From: Bog-756 sp963835465
GTDB taxonomy: Bacteria > Actinomycetota > Acidimicrobiia > Acidimicrobiales > RAAP-2
Assembly (NCBI GenBank): GCA_963835465.1
Contig: CAWIFR010000002.1
Coordinates: 496,001-560,000, forward strand
Direction: 5' to 3'
DNA: 64,000 nucleotides
Made by a program: the position numbers and the translations under genes. A model generated the notes under the pieces. That model did not search any database and was not told the DNA's origin. It saw only the letters and a program-made list of their open reading frames with translations. Shown piece after piece: positions 52,232 to 60,471 of the stretch. The stretch's first letter is position 1. Each line of letters opens with the position of its first letter.

Positions 52232-52348
52232 GGTGGGTCCCCTTTTCTGGTGGTCGGCTCGCCCACGGATTGCTGTGGGCCCCTGGGCGGCCCGATCGGC
52301 CGCGCTCGTTGGTGTGGTGTCGTTGGTGTGGTGGTTGGCGAGGTGAAT

Positions 52349-52370
52349 CTGACGCCTCGTCAGCAGTGTA
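52349..52370 (-). promoter_or_regulatory. CTGAC-N5-GTCAG operator with TACACT -10-like element, aldehyde dehydrogenase gene
   Basis: On the plus strand, CTGACGCCTCGTCAG occupies 52349-52363; the minus-strand TACACT occupies 52370-52365, one base before it. The operator would therefore cover the transcription start. It lies 118-132 bases upstream of the dehydrogenase start. No good -35 is visible. The same inverted repeat occurs at 54260-54274 and 60394-60408. Confidence 0.55.
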
Positions 52371-52452
52371 GGTCCTCGGTCTGCGCCGGGCAGATCGAGG
52401 CCGGCGCAGCGCGTGGCCGTCGGGCCCGAACCCGGTCGACCGAATGGGCCGA

Positions 52453-54186
52453 TCAGACCGTGGCGGGTGTCGGGTCGACCGTCACGGTGTCCCGACCCGA
52501 CCTGAGCAGCGCACCGGGCAAGCTCCCGGTGGGCTTCCCGTCGGCGACGGTCTCGACGCCGTTCACCAGGACGCGCACCACGCCGTTGGCGTCGGCAATG
52601 AGACGGGGGCTGCCGCCCGGCAGGTCGTGGACCAGCGTGGCCGGCTCCGAGCCCACCGTCTCGGGGTCGAAGATGAAGAGGTCGGCGCACATGCCCTCGG
52701 CGACGCGCCCCCGGTCGTGGAGCCCGAACAGCTCGGCCGGGGCCTCGGTCATCAACTGGATGGCCCGCTCGAGGGGGACCAGCTTGCGCTTCCGGAGGCA
52801 GTCCCCCAGGAACGAGGTGGGGTAGTTGGACCCGCACATGCGGTCGAGGTGGGCACCGGCATCCGAGCCGCCGACCATGGCGCCAGGGTCGTTCCACACC
52901 TTCACCCGGGCCTGCCACGATGCGTCGTCACCGTCGGAGGCCTTGGGCCACAGCACGGTCCGGAGCTCGTCGGCGATGACCAGGTCGAGCAGTGCGTCGA
53001 AGGGGGGCTTTCCCTGTTCCTCGGCGATGGAGCCCACGTCGCGCCAGCTCAGACCTTCGTTCTCCGGGGCGAACGTGTCGCCGATGATGTAGTTGGCCCA
53101 GTGGGAGAGGCGGCGGAACACCCCGGCCCCCTCGGAGTGGGCCAGTTCGTCGAGATGTGCCCGCACGGCCGGGTCGGAGAGCTTCTCGATGCGCTGATCC
53201 ACGGGGAGGCCCATCACGTCACCCCATCCGGGAATCAGGAAGAGGGCACAGTGGGTCCGGAAGCTCATGTTCATCGGCACGAGGGTGGGCATGGTCAGTG
53301 CCACGATGCGCCCACCAGCTTCGGCGGCCCGGGACGAGGCCTCGAGCTGTCGGGTCGTCTTGTCCGGGGTGCGGGAGTCAACGGTGAGCAGGTTCCAGTT
53401 CAGTGGTCTCTTGGCCGTGGTGGTCATGGCCACCATGAGGTCGATCTCCTCGTCACTGAAGGTGTCGAGGCAGCCGTTGGTGATGTACTCGAGCGTGGTG
53501 CCCGGATGGTCTCGGACCACCTCGCAGAAGGCGAGCATCTCGTGGCGGTCGGCATTGCGAGAGGAGATGGGGTTGCCCTCGCCGTCGGAGTGAGTGCGGG
53601 ACTGCGACGACGAGAACCCGAGGCCCCCGGCGTCGAGGGACTCGGAGAGCAGCCGGGTCATCTCCGTCACCTCCTCGGTGGTGGCCACCTCGGACCCCCG
53701 CTCAGCTCCCATCACCCACCGGCGCAGGGCGCAGTGGCCGACCAGGAAGCCGGCGTTGACCCCCAGGTTTCCCTCGAGTTTGTTGAGGTACTCGCCGAAG
53801 CTGGTCCAGTCCCAGGGCAGGCCCGTCTCCAGGGCGGGAAGCGGCATGCCCTCCACCTTGGCCATCATCCGCCGGATGTAGTCGTGGTCTTCGGGCTTGA
53901 TGGGGGCCAGGGTGAACCCGCAGTTTCCACCGATCACGGTGGTCACGCCGTGGAGGTTGGAGGGGGAGGCGGTGGGGTCCCAGAACAACTGGGCGTCGTA
54001 GTGGGTGTGGGGGTCGATGATGCCGGGGGCCACCACGAGGCCCTCGGCGTCGAACTCAGTGGCCCCGTGCTCGCCGACCTCGCCGACCACCACGATCTTG
54101 CCGTCCCGGATGCCGACATCGGCCCGGCGGCCGGGCGCCCCGGTCCCGTCGACGACCAGGCCGTTGCGGATCACGTAGTCGAGCAT
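52453..54186 (-). CDS. Amidohydrolase, N-acyl-D-amino-acid deacylase-like
   Basis: Zinc-dependent hydrolase of the D-aminoacylase subgroup, 577 residues. It has LVVDGTGAPGRRADVGIRDG, the metal-site box VVAPGIIDPHTHYDAQLFWDP, GVTTVIGGNCGFTLAPI, GGSDAGAHLDRMCGSNYPT (catalytic Asp) and the C-terminal RGRVAEGMCADLFIFDPETV. Related actinobacterial enzymes are often found in steroid or lipid catabolic loci and their substrates are uncertain. ATG 54186 has GGGAGGG upstream. A CTGAC-N5-GTCAG palindrome lies at 54258-54276. Confidence 0.88.
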   Translation of the reverse strand: MLDYVIRNGLVVDGTGAPGRRADVGIRDGKIVVVGEVGEHGATEFDAEGLVVAPGIIDPHTHYDAQLFWDPTASPSNLHGVTTVIGGNCGFTLAPIKPEDHDYIRRMMAKVEGMPLPALETGLPWDWTSFGEYLNKLEGNLGVNAGFLVGHCALRRWVMGAERGSEVATTEEVTEMTRLLSESLDAGGLGFSSSQSRTHSDGEGNPISSRNADRHEMLAFCEVVRDHPGTTLEYITNGCLDTFSDEEIDLMVAMTTTAKRPLNWNLLTVDSRTPDKTTRQLEASSRAAEAGGRIVALTMPTLVPMNMSFRTHCALFLIPGWGDVMGLPVDQRIEKLSDPAVRAHLDELAHSEGAGVFRRLSHWANYIIGDTFAPENEGLSWRDVGSIAEEQGKPPFDALLDLVIADELRTVLWPKASDGDDASWQARVKVWNDPGAMVGGSDAGAHLDRMCGSNYPTSFLGDCLRKRKLVPLERAIQLMTEAPAELFGLHDRGRVAEGMCADLFIFDPETVGSEPATLVHDLPGGSPRLIADANGVVRVLVNGVETVADGKPTGSLPGALLRSGRDTVTVDPTPATV

Positions 54187-54257
54187 GATGGTGTTTCCCT
54201 CCCTAGGGTGGCGACGCTCCTGGCATCGGGGCCACGGTGCAATGGGTTCCGCTCCGG

Positions 54258-54276
54258 AACTGACAGACCGTCAGTT
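54258..54276. promoter_or_regulatory. AACTGAC-N5-GTCAGTT palindromic operator candidate
   Basis: Seven-base arms AACTGAC and GTCAGTT are exact inverse repeats around AGACC. The minus-strand TAAACT (54278-54273) overlaps it and could be a -10 element for the amidohydrolase gene starting at 54186. It also lies in the gap shared with the divergent MscS gene. Confidence 0.55.
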
Positions 54277-54411
54277 TACGGCACGACCATCGCTCCCGCT
54301 CGGGTGGGGTCGAGGCGGCCGTCCTCCCATGGCGGGAGTCGACCCACGCGTGGATGGTAATTTCCGTGGATCCACCACTCCTGGTTCCAGAATCATCTGC
54401 TCCCAGCGGTC

Positions 54412-55215
54412 GTGCTCGTGCTCGGAGCCGGTCTCTCCATCAGGTTCGCCCACTGGGTGGGGGCGCGCCGTCGCGCGTGGGTGGACGGCCAGATCCGGGC
54501 CCAGATCGAGTCCGGCCAGGTGGCCTCGGAGAGCCTGAAGCGGTCCCGGGCGGTGAGCGAGGCGGTGGAGTGGGTCGTGGTGACCCTGGTCGGTTTCATC
54601 ACCGCCGTCCTGGCCCTCGACCGACTGGGTATCCCGCTCACCACACTCGTGGCCCCCGCCACGGTCATCGGCATCGGGCTCGGCTTCGGGGCCCAACAGA
54701 TGGTGGGGGACCTGCTGGCCGGCTTCTTCCTGTTCGCCGAGCACCAGTTCGCCTTCGGTGACGTCATTCGGCTGTCGGTCCCCGGACAGTCCATCGGCAT
54801 CACCGGCACCGTCGAGGAGTTGACCCTGCGGGTCACGAAAGTGCGGACTGCTCAAGGGGAACTCGTGGTGGTGCCCAACAGCGCCCTCCGCCAGGTCACC
54901 AACCTGTCCAAGGACTGGTCGAGGGCGGTGATCGACATCCCGGTGTCGGTGACCGAGGACCTCGACCGGGTCACGGGCCTGTTGAAGGACATGTTCTCGG
55001 CCATGGCCGCCGACGCGGCCTGGCGAGACCTGCTGCTCGGCGACCCGGTGGTGGCCGGGGTGGAGACCATCGACGTCGGCTATGTCCAACTCCGGCTCAT
55101 CGCCCGCACCCTGCCCGGTCGCCAGTTCGAGGTGGCCCGCGAGATCCGACTCCGGGCCACCACCACCCTCCGCTCCGCCGGTGTCAGCTCGCCCTCGATC
55201 GGGGACGGTCCCTGA
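54412..55215 (+). CDS. MscS family mechanosensitive channel
   Basis: Membrane channel protein that opens under membrane tension. It has helices at about residues 1-20 and 45-95, the pore-helix segment ATVIGIGLGFGAQQMVGDLLAGFFLFAEHQF and the beta-domain TVEELTLRVTKVRTAQGELVVVPNSAL, typical of MscS. The first in-frame start is GTG 54412, but sequence upstream in the same frame (HSWFQNHLLPAVV), back to a TAA at 54358, also looks coding and has no start codon. Either the helix is truncated or a small indel hides the true start. It overlaps the Thr-rich protein gene by one base. Confidence 0.82.
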   Translation: MLVLGAGLSIRFAHWVGARRRAWVDGQIRAQIESGQVASESLKRSRAVSEAVEWVVVTLVGFITAVLALDRLGIPLTTLVAPATVIGIGLGFGAQQMVGDLLAGFFLFAEHQFAFGDVIRLSVPGQSIGITGTVEELTLRVTKVRTAQGELVVVPNSALRQVTNLSKDWSRAVIDIPVSVTEDLDRVTGLLKDMFSAMAADAAWRDLLLGDPVVAGVETIDVGYVQLRLIARTLPGRQFEVAREIRLRATTTLRSAGVSSPSIGDGP

Positions 55216-55778
55216 TGACGATCGACGGACCCGGGCCCGGCGACGACCGTGACGACTCGGCGGCTCCCCCGGGCCGTGACGCGTCAGGGGTGCGCGCCCC
55301 GTGGGGCCGGAAGGACCCGGCGAAAGCCGACGAGGTCAGGCACAGTGCCATGGTCGGCTTCATGTCCGTCCCCGTCCATCCCCGCTTCCCGATCCGACGA
55401 TCGACCCTGTTCATGCTGGTGGCCTTCGCGGGCCTGGCCACCCTGCTGTACTTCAACCCGCCGCAGGGAGATGTCGCCGGCACCAGCACTGTCATCCACA
55501 CGCCGCAGGGGGACTTCATCGTGCCCGGGGCGACGAAGGTGAGCCCGACCACGACCAGTACCACCGCACCACCGGCCCCGACCACCACGACCACCACGAC
55601 CCGGGCCAGCACGTCGACCACCACCACCCTGGGCTCGTCGGGCACTTCGACCACCACCACCACTGTTGCCGTGCCGGCGGCCGGCGGTTCGGGCGGGACC
55701 GGGTCATCAACCACCACATCGACGACGACGGTTCAGGGACTGGGCACCAGCAGCACCTCGACGACGAGAGCCCCCTAG
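55215..55778 (+). CDS. Membrane protein with Thr/Ser-rich extracytoplasmic tail
   Basis: A 187-residue protein, not recognised. Residues 1-60 are polar and charged; residues 63-82 (STLFMLVAFAGLATLLYF) form one helix; from about 110 it is a low-complexity Thr/Ser/Pro/Gly tail (for example TTTTTTTRASTSTTTTLGSS), of the kind that is O-glycosylated in Actinobacteria. Its ATG shares a base with the MscS stop (TGATG), so the two proteins are likely made together. It could be a surface-exposed partner of the channel. Confidence 0.65.
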   Translation: MTIDGPGPGDDRDDSAAPPGRDASGVRAPWGRKDPAKADEVRHSAMVGFMSVPVHPRFPIRRSTLFMLVAFAGLATLLYFNPPQGDVAGTSTVIHTPQGDFIVPGATKVSPTTTSTTAPPAPTTTTTTTRASTSTTTTLGSSGTSTTTTTVAVPAAGGSGGTGSSTTTSTTTVQGLGTSSTSTTRAP

Positions 55779-55827
55779 CGCGGCACCGTCCCGCCGCCCG
55801 TGTGTTGGCGACGGGCGGCCGCGGCCC

Positions 55828-56808
55828 TCAGGCGTCGATGAGCGGGATGACCGTTTCGCCGAAGGCGGCGATCTGATCGCACTGCTCCTCGACCGAGCGG
55901 GTGGGGAACCGGACCTGCACCTGGCCCACGCCGGCGGACCGGTAGGGCTCCAGGTACTCGGCGATCTGCTCAGCCGACCCCGTCACCGTGCCGGCCGGGA
56001 GCTCGAATCCGGCAGTCAGTGCGCCCACGTGGAAGGGGGCAGCGAGCGCCCCGATATCGAGCGGTGCTCCCGAGCGGTACTCGTCCCGCATCCGACGCAG
56101 GTCGGCCAGCAGCTCGACATTGGGCCCGAGGGACTGCGGCAGCCAACCGTCGGCGAACCGGGCGGTCCTGCGCAGCGCAGCCGGCGAGGAGCCGCCGGTC
56201 CAGATCGGAGGTCTCGGCGTCTGCACCGGCCGCGGCTTCAGCCCGAGCCCGGAGGCCTTCCAGGTCGGTCCGTCAAGAACCGGGAACTCATCGGCCAGCC
56301 CGGCGGCCAGCCCGGCGATGGCCTCGTCGGTGGCCGGACCGCGGTGGTCGAAGGGAGGCCCCATCTGGTCGAACTCCTCGTTGACGTGGCCGGCGCCCAC
56401 GCCACAGATGATGCGGCCGGCCGACAGGGCGTCGAGCGTGGTGAACTCCTTGGCCGCCCGCAACGGGTGGCGTAGGGCCACCACATAGATATGGGAGAGG
56501 AGCCGGACGGTCGAGGTGACACCGGCCAACCAGCCCAACGTGGCCACGGTGTCGTACCAGGTCGTGCTCATGGCGCCCGCCAGTCGTTCCGGGATGAAGG
56601 TGTGGTCGCAGACGCCCACGTAGAAGAACCCGGCTGCCTCACAGGCCAGGGCCACGGCGGCCAGCTCATCGGGCCCGGCCGAGGTCTCCCAGGCCTGGGT
56701 GTAGATGGTGGATTGGGACTGGATGGGAAGCTGCATCCCGAAGACCAGACGACCGACGGGCAGCACCGGGACGACGTCGGGGGGCGGCGGGACGGAGGAG
56801 GCGCTCAC
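55828..56808 (-). CDS. LLM class F420-dependent-type oxidoreductase
   Basis: Luciferase-like TIM-barrel flavin/F420 oxidoreductase, 326 residues. It has LPVGRLVFGMQLPIQSQSTI, EAAGFFYVGVCDHTFIPERL, SAGRIICGVGAGHVNEEFDQMG and RPPIWTGGSSPAALRRTARFADGWLP, which match the F420-dependent branch. The GTG at 56808 lies four bases after the stop of the upstream acyl-CoA dehydrogenase gene, so the genes are probably one operon. The frame is open further but overlaps that gene. F420 is not produced by genes in this window. Confidence 0.88.
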   Translation of the reverse strand: MSASSVPPPPDVVPVLPVGRLVFGMQLPIQSQSTIYTQAWETSAGPDELAAVALACEAAGFFYVGVCDHTFIPERLAGAMSTTWYDTVATLGWLAGVTSTVRLLSHIYVVALRHPLRAAKEFTTLDALSAGRIICGVGAGHVNEEFDQMGPPFDHRGPATDEAIAGLAAGLADEFPVLDGPTWKASGLGLKPRPVQTPRPPIWTGGSSPAALRRTARFADGWLPQSLGPNVELLADLRRMRDEYRSGAPLDIGALAAPFHVGALTAGFELPAGTVTGSAEQIAEYLEPYRSAGVGQVQVRFPTRSVEEQCDQIAAFGETVIPLIDA

Positions 56809-56812
56809 CGGC

Positions 56813-57829
56813 TCAGCGTACGTCGCCGGCGGCGACGGGGATGGCCCGGGCCAGTTGCTCGGCCAGCTGGTCGCCGGTGCCGAACCGGGTGGCCAGCACG
56901 CGTGATCGTTTGTAGGCCAGGTGGGCGGGGACCTCCCAGGTGAACCCCATGCCTCCGTGGACCTGGATACAGGACCGCCCGTTGGCGAGAGCCGCCTCGT
57001 CGGCCAGCAGCTTCGCACCGGCCGCGGCGACGACCGGGTCGCCCACGTCGGGCTGGTCGGCGGTCACCGCGGCGGCCTGGACCGAGCAGCGGGCGACCTC
57101 GGCTCGGACGGCCATATCGGCGCAGAGGTGTTTGACGGCCTGGAACCCACCGATGGGCCGACCGAACTGGCGGCGCTGCTTGGCGTACTCGACGGCCAGG
57201 TCGGTCAGCCAGGCAGCCGCCCCTACCTGCAGGGCCGCCGTCAGGATGGCGCCGTCCCTGCGCCATCGGGCGGCCACGTCGGGTCCGGCCACCGGGGTGC
57301 GATCGGACGGCCGGGGCAGCGAGGTCACAGACCACAGTGGGGTCAGTGGATCCATCGGGCGCTGCAGTCGGGTGGCCCTCAGTGAGGCGGGCTCGATCGA
57401 CGAGAGACCGTCGTCGGTCAGGACCAGCAGCACGTCGAGGTCGTCCAGGTGCTCGATGACCAAGGGGACGACCATCGGGTCGTTCTCCGTCCGGTCCTCG
57501 ACCAGGCCGACGACCGCCGAGCCGTCTTCGGCGCCCTCGACCAGGCCAGCGGCCAGGTGCGTGGACACGAGGGGTCCAGGAACGAGGGCCCGGCCCAGCT
57601 CTTCGAAGACCAGCGCCGCCTCGGCGAGTCCGAGGCCCACCCCCCCGGCCGACTCGGGTAGGCAGAGATTGAAGACGCCGGCCTGGCCCAGCTGCTCCCA
57701 ACCCCTGCGGTCGACCACGCGGTCGGCCAGCTCGAAGGTGCGCAGGCGGTCGAGGCCGAACTGGCCCTCGCAGAGGCGCCGCACCCCCTCCGCCAGCTCG
57801 GTCTGGAGCTCGGTCAGTTCGAAGTCCAC
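56813..57829 (-). CDS. Acyl-CoA dehydrogenase, shorter subunit type
   Basis: A 338-residue acyl-CoA dehydrogenase-fold protein. It has the N-terminal MDFELTELQTELAEGVRRL, FNLCLPESAGGVGLGLAEAA, YAKQRRQFGRPIGGFQAVKH and the C-terminal QVHGGMGFTWEVPAHLAYKR. It is shorter than the usual 380-400 residues, mostly through a compact beta-domain. It is 31 bases downstream of a second acyl-CoA dehydrogenase. Such pairs form heterotetramers in actinobacterial steroid catabolism, where only one subunit carries all FAD and catalytic residues. I cannot assign the roles. Confidence 0.88.
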   Translation of the reverse strand: MDFELTELQTELAEGVRRLCEGQFGLDRLRTFELADRVVDRRGWEQLGQAGVFNLCLPESAGGVGLGLAEAALVFEELGRALVPGPLVSTHLAAGLVEGAEDGSAVVGLVEDRTENDPMVVPLVIEHLDDLDVLLVLTDDGLSSIEPASLRATRLQRPMDPLTPLWSVTSLPRPSDRTPVAGPDVAARWRRDGAILTAALQVGAAAWLTDLAVEYAKQRRQFGRPIGGFQAVKHLCADMAVRAEVARCSVQAAAVTADQPDVGDPVVAAAGAKLLADEAALANGRSCIQVHGGMGFTWEVPAHLAYKRSRVLATRFGTGDQLAEQLARAIPVAAGDVR

Positions 57830-57860
57830 GATCGTCCCCTCGCGCTGGGTCGGCCGCCGC

Positions 57861-59108
57861 TCATGCCGTGACCGGTGTCGGTGGGGCCCCTGCGCCCGGG
57901 GACGCCTTGCTCGGGCCGGACGGCTCTTTGGGCAGGCCGAGGATGCGCTCGCCCACGATGTTGCGCTGGATCTGCGACGTGCCGGCGGCGATGGTCAGAG
58001 AGATGCCGCGGAGCCAGTCCTCCACCATGGTGGCTGAGGGGAACGGGCCCAGCCCGTCCGTGCCCTCGATGTCGTCGGCGGCCAGTCCGGCCCGACCGAG
58101 CAGGGAGAGGGAGAACTCGCCGAGCTTGGAACGCGTCTCGGTGTAGGCCAGTTTGAAGAAGGTGCCCCCGACCCCGGGGATGCCGGTGCGGGCGGCCTGG
58201 GACACGTTCCTCTTGGTCAGCGCCCAGAGGGCGTCCAACTCGGCCCGGAGGTGCCCGGCCTGGCGACGGACGCCCGGGTCGTCCCACGCCCGGGTCCGCC
58301 GGGCCAGTGCGACAGTGGCCGACAGGAGCTCGAAGGCTTCGAGCAGGTCGCCCACGAACGCGGTGCCACGCTCGAAGCTCAGGGTGACCATCGTCACCCG
58401 CCAACCGTCGTTCTCGTCGCCGACCCGGTTGGCCACCGGCACCCTGACCTCGTCCAGGAAGAGCTCGGCGAACTCGGTGGAGCCGGCGATGGTCGTCAAC
58501 GGGCGGATCTCGACGCCGCGGGAGTCCATGGGCAGGATCAGCCAGGAGATGCCCCGGTGTCGGCTGTCGTCCGCACCGGTCCGCACCAGTAGCTCACAGT
58601 GGTCGGCCACCTCGGCATGGGAGGTCCAGATCTTGGAGCCGGAGACGACGTAGTGGTCGCCGTCGCGGATCGCCCGGGTGCGCATGGAGGCCAGGTCGGA
58701 CCCAGCATCGGGTTCGGAGAACCCTTGGCACCAGACGTCTTCCCCTTTCAGGATGGCGGGCAGGTACCGCTGGCGTTGCTCGGGCGTGCCCTCGGCGATG
58801 ATGGTGGGACCGGCATGGAGCAGGCCGACGAAGTTGACCCCGACATAAGGGGCGTGGGCCCGCTCCAGCTCTTCCTTGAACACCAGTTCCTCGACGGGGG
58901 ATGCGCCCCGGCCACCACCCTCGACGGGCCAGTCCACCCCGGCGTAGCCGGCATCGAAGAGGAGTCGCTGCCAGTGGGTGTCGTAGGCCCGACGCCCCGG
59001 CCAGTCGGTGGGGGCGGGCTTGGGAGGTAGGCCGGGCAGGGTTGTGGCCAGCCACTGGCGAAGCTCCTGGCGGAACGCCTGCTCGGCGTCGGTGTAGCGA
59101 AGGTCCAT
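57861..59108 (-). CDS. Acyl-CoA dehydrogenase, longer subunit type
   Basis: A 415-residue acyl-CoA dehydrogenase. It has LRYTDAEQAFRQELRQWL, GYAGVDWPVEGGGRGAS, WCQGFSEPDAGSDLASMRTRA (FAD loop), ISWLILPMDSRGVEIRPL and the C-terminal AAGTSQIQRNIVGERILGLP. The family mark AGTSQIQRNIVGERILGLP is common in FadE-type enzymes that act on steroid or branched side chains. It is first in the operon with the shorter subunit and the LLM oxidoreductase. The upstream gap contains an 18-base perfect palindrome. Confidence 0.9.
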   Translation of the reverse strand: MDLRYTDAEQAFRQELRQWLATTLPGLPPKPAPTDWPGRRAYDTHWQRLLFDAGYAGVDWPVEGGGRGASPVEELVFKEELERAHAPYVGVNFVGLLHAGPTIIAEGTPEQRQRYLPAILKGEDVWCQGFSEPDAGSDLASMRTRAIRDGDHYVVSGSKIWTSHAEVADHCELLVRTGADDSRHRGISWLILPMDSRGVEIRPLTTIAGSTEFAELFLDEVRVPVANRVGDENDGWRVTMVTLSFERGTAFVGDLLEAFELLSATVALARRTRAWDDPGVRRQAGHLRAELDALWALTKRNVSQAARTGIPGVGGTFFKLAYTETRSKLGEFSLSLLGRAGLAADDIEGTDGLGPFPSATMVEDWLRGISLTIAAGTSQIQRNIVGERILGLPKEPSGPSKASPGAGAPPTPVTA

Positions 59109-59118
59109 GACGGGGCGT

Positions 59119-59136
59119 CTAGGGCCGCGGCCCTAG
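59119..59136. promoter_or_regulatory. Perfect 18-base palindrome between amidohydrolase and acyl-CoA dehydrogenase genes
   Basis: CTAGGGCCGCGGCCCTAG is exactly self-complementary. It lies between the stop of the upstream amidohydrolase gene and the acyl-CoA dehydrogenase start, ten bases before the latter. It could be an operator or a hairpin that limits read-through. Confidence 0.45.
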
Positions 59137-59172
59137 GGCGCGGTGCGTCGCTCGGATCACTCGGTCATCCGT

Positions 59173-60372
59173 CTACTTGAAGTCGAGGCCGTAGAGCTTG
59201 ATGGCGTTGCCGCGGACGATCTTGTAGATCTGCTCGTCGGTGAGGTCCTTCATCTGCTTCTCCGCGATCTGGCGGGTGTTGGGCCAGGTCGAGTCGGAGT
59301 GGGGGTAGTCGGACTCGTAGGTGATGTTGTCCACCCCGATGGACTCGATGTTCTTCAGTCCGAAGGCGTCGCTGAAGAAGCACCCGTAGATCTGACGGTG
59401 GAAGTACGTGGACGGGGGCTCGGGAACGATGTCGGCCACCCCACCCCACCCCCGATTCTCCTCCCAGACGGTGTCGGCCCGCTCGAGGATGTAGGGGATC
59501 CAGCCGATCTGACCCTCGGCGTAGGCCAACTTCAGCTCGGGGAAGCGCACCAGCACGCCGGAGAACATGTAGTCGACCATCGAGTAGGTGGCGTTGGAGT
59601 GCGTCAGCGTTGAGCCCACCGCGGGCGGGGCGTCGGCTGAGGTGGAGGGCATCTTGGACGAGGAACCGATGTGCATGTTGACGACGGTGCCGGTCTCCTC
59701 GCAGGCCCGGAAGAACGGGTCCCAGTAGTGATCGGGATCGTGGACCGAGGGGAGTCCGAGGAACGGCGGGATCTCGCTGAAGCAGACCGCCCGCACCCCA
59801 CGCTCAGCATTGCGTCGAACCTCGGCGGCGGCCAGCTCGGCGTCCCACAGCGGGACCAGGCACAGGGGGATCAGCCGTCCCTTGGCCTCGGGACCGCACC
59901 ACTCATCGACCATCCAGTCGTTGTAGGCCTGCACGCACAGGAGAGCGAGCTCCTTGTCCTGGGCCTCGGTGAAGGTCTGCCCGCAGAAGCGGGGGAAGGT
60001 CGGGAAGCACAGCGACGCTTCGAGGTGGTTGGCGTCCATGTCCTCGAGCCGGGACTTGACCTCGTAGGAGCCCGGACGCATGTCCCCGTACGTGACCCCG
60101 CGCATGGTCACCTCGTCACGAGGCACGCCGACCGCCGAGTCGACGCGAAGCAGCGGGCGCTTCAGGTCCTCGTAGTACCACCAGTCCGTGGGGAATCCCT
60201 CCGAACCGGGTACGACGGTCAACTTGCCCCCGACGAAGGTGATCTCGCCCATGGGCGCCCGCACGATCCTCGGTCCCACGTCGTGGTACTTCTTCGGAAG
60301 GCGGTCCGACCACACGTTGGGTGGTTCCACCACGTGGTCGTCTACGGAGATGATCCAGGGCATGTCGGCCAT
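59173..60372 (-). CDS. Amidohydrolase 2 (ACMSD-like) family protein
   Basis: Metal-dependent TIM-barrel hydrolase or decarboxylase, 399 residues. It starts ADMPWIISVDDHVVEPPNVW, with the HxH-like DDHVVEP box, ASLCFPTFPRFCGQTF, GTVVNMHIGSSSKMP (metal His), and NITYESDYPHSDSTWPNTRQ (catalytic Asp-x-x-His). Relatives are common in Acidimicrobiia and mycobacteria and are thought to decarboxylate or hydrolyse carboxylated intermediates. A TACACT -10-like element sits six bases before the ATG, so the transcript is probably leaderless. An operator candidate overlaps the promoter. Confidence 0.88.
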   Translation of the reverse strand: MADMPWIISVDDHVVEPPNVWSDRLPKKYHDVGPRIVRAPMGEITFVGGKLTVVPGSEGFPTDWWYYEDLKRPLLRVDSAVGVPRDEVTMRGVTYGDMRPGSYEVKSRLEDMDANHLEASLCFPTFPRFCGQTFTEAQDKELALLCVQAYNDWMVDEWCGPEAKGRLIPLCLVPLWDAELAAAEVRRNAERGVRAVCFSEIPPFLGLPSVHDPDHYWDPFFRACEETGTVVNMHIGSSSKMPSTSADAPPAVGSTLTHSNATYSMVDYMFSGVLVRFPELKLAYAEGQIGWIPYILERADTVWEENRGWGGVADIVPEPPSTYFHRQIYGCFFSDAFGLKNIESIGVDNITYESDYPHSDSTWPNTRQIAEKQMKDLTDEQIYKIVRGNAIKLYGLDFK

Positions 60373-60378
60373 GGGGCG

Positions 60379-60408
60379 AGTGTACCGCCTGGTCTGACGG
60401 TCCGTCAG
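60379..60408 (-). promoter_or_regulatory. Leaderless promoter with CTGAC-N5-GTCAG operator, amidohydrolase gene
   Basis: The minus-strand TACACT (60384-60379) lies six bases upstream of the ATG at 60372, so transcription would begin at or near the start codon, a frequent actinobacterial arrangement. CTGACGGTCCGTCAG (60394-60408), with seven-base arms around one T, covers the region between -35 and -10, where a repressor would act. Confidence 0.6.
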
Positions 60409-60471
60409 CTGGCCTGGGCAGCGTGGTGGGGCGGAAAGGGAACCACCGGAACGTCCTCAGCCGGCCACCGC

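Noticed and set aside
52232..52918. Upstream extension of the aldehyde dehydrogenase frame
   Set aside because: It overlaps the amidohydrolase gene and reads as low-complexity sequence; the ATG at 52231 begins the family-conserved N-terminus with a ribosome site.
55560..55770. ACC-rich simple repeats as a DNA-level regulatory repeat
   Set aside because: They encode the Thr/Ser-rich tail of a membrane protein in one open frame; composition is explained by coding.
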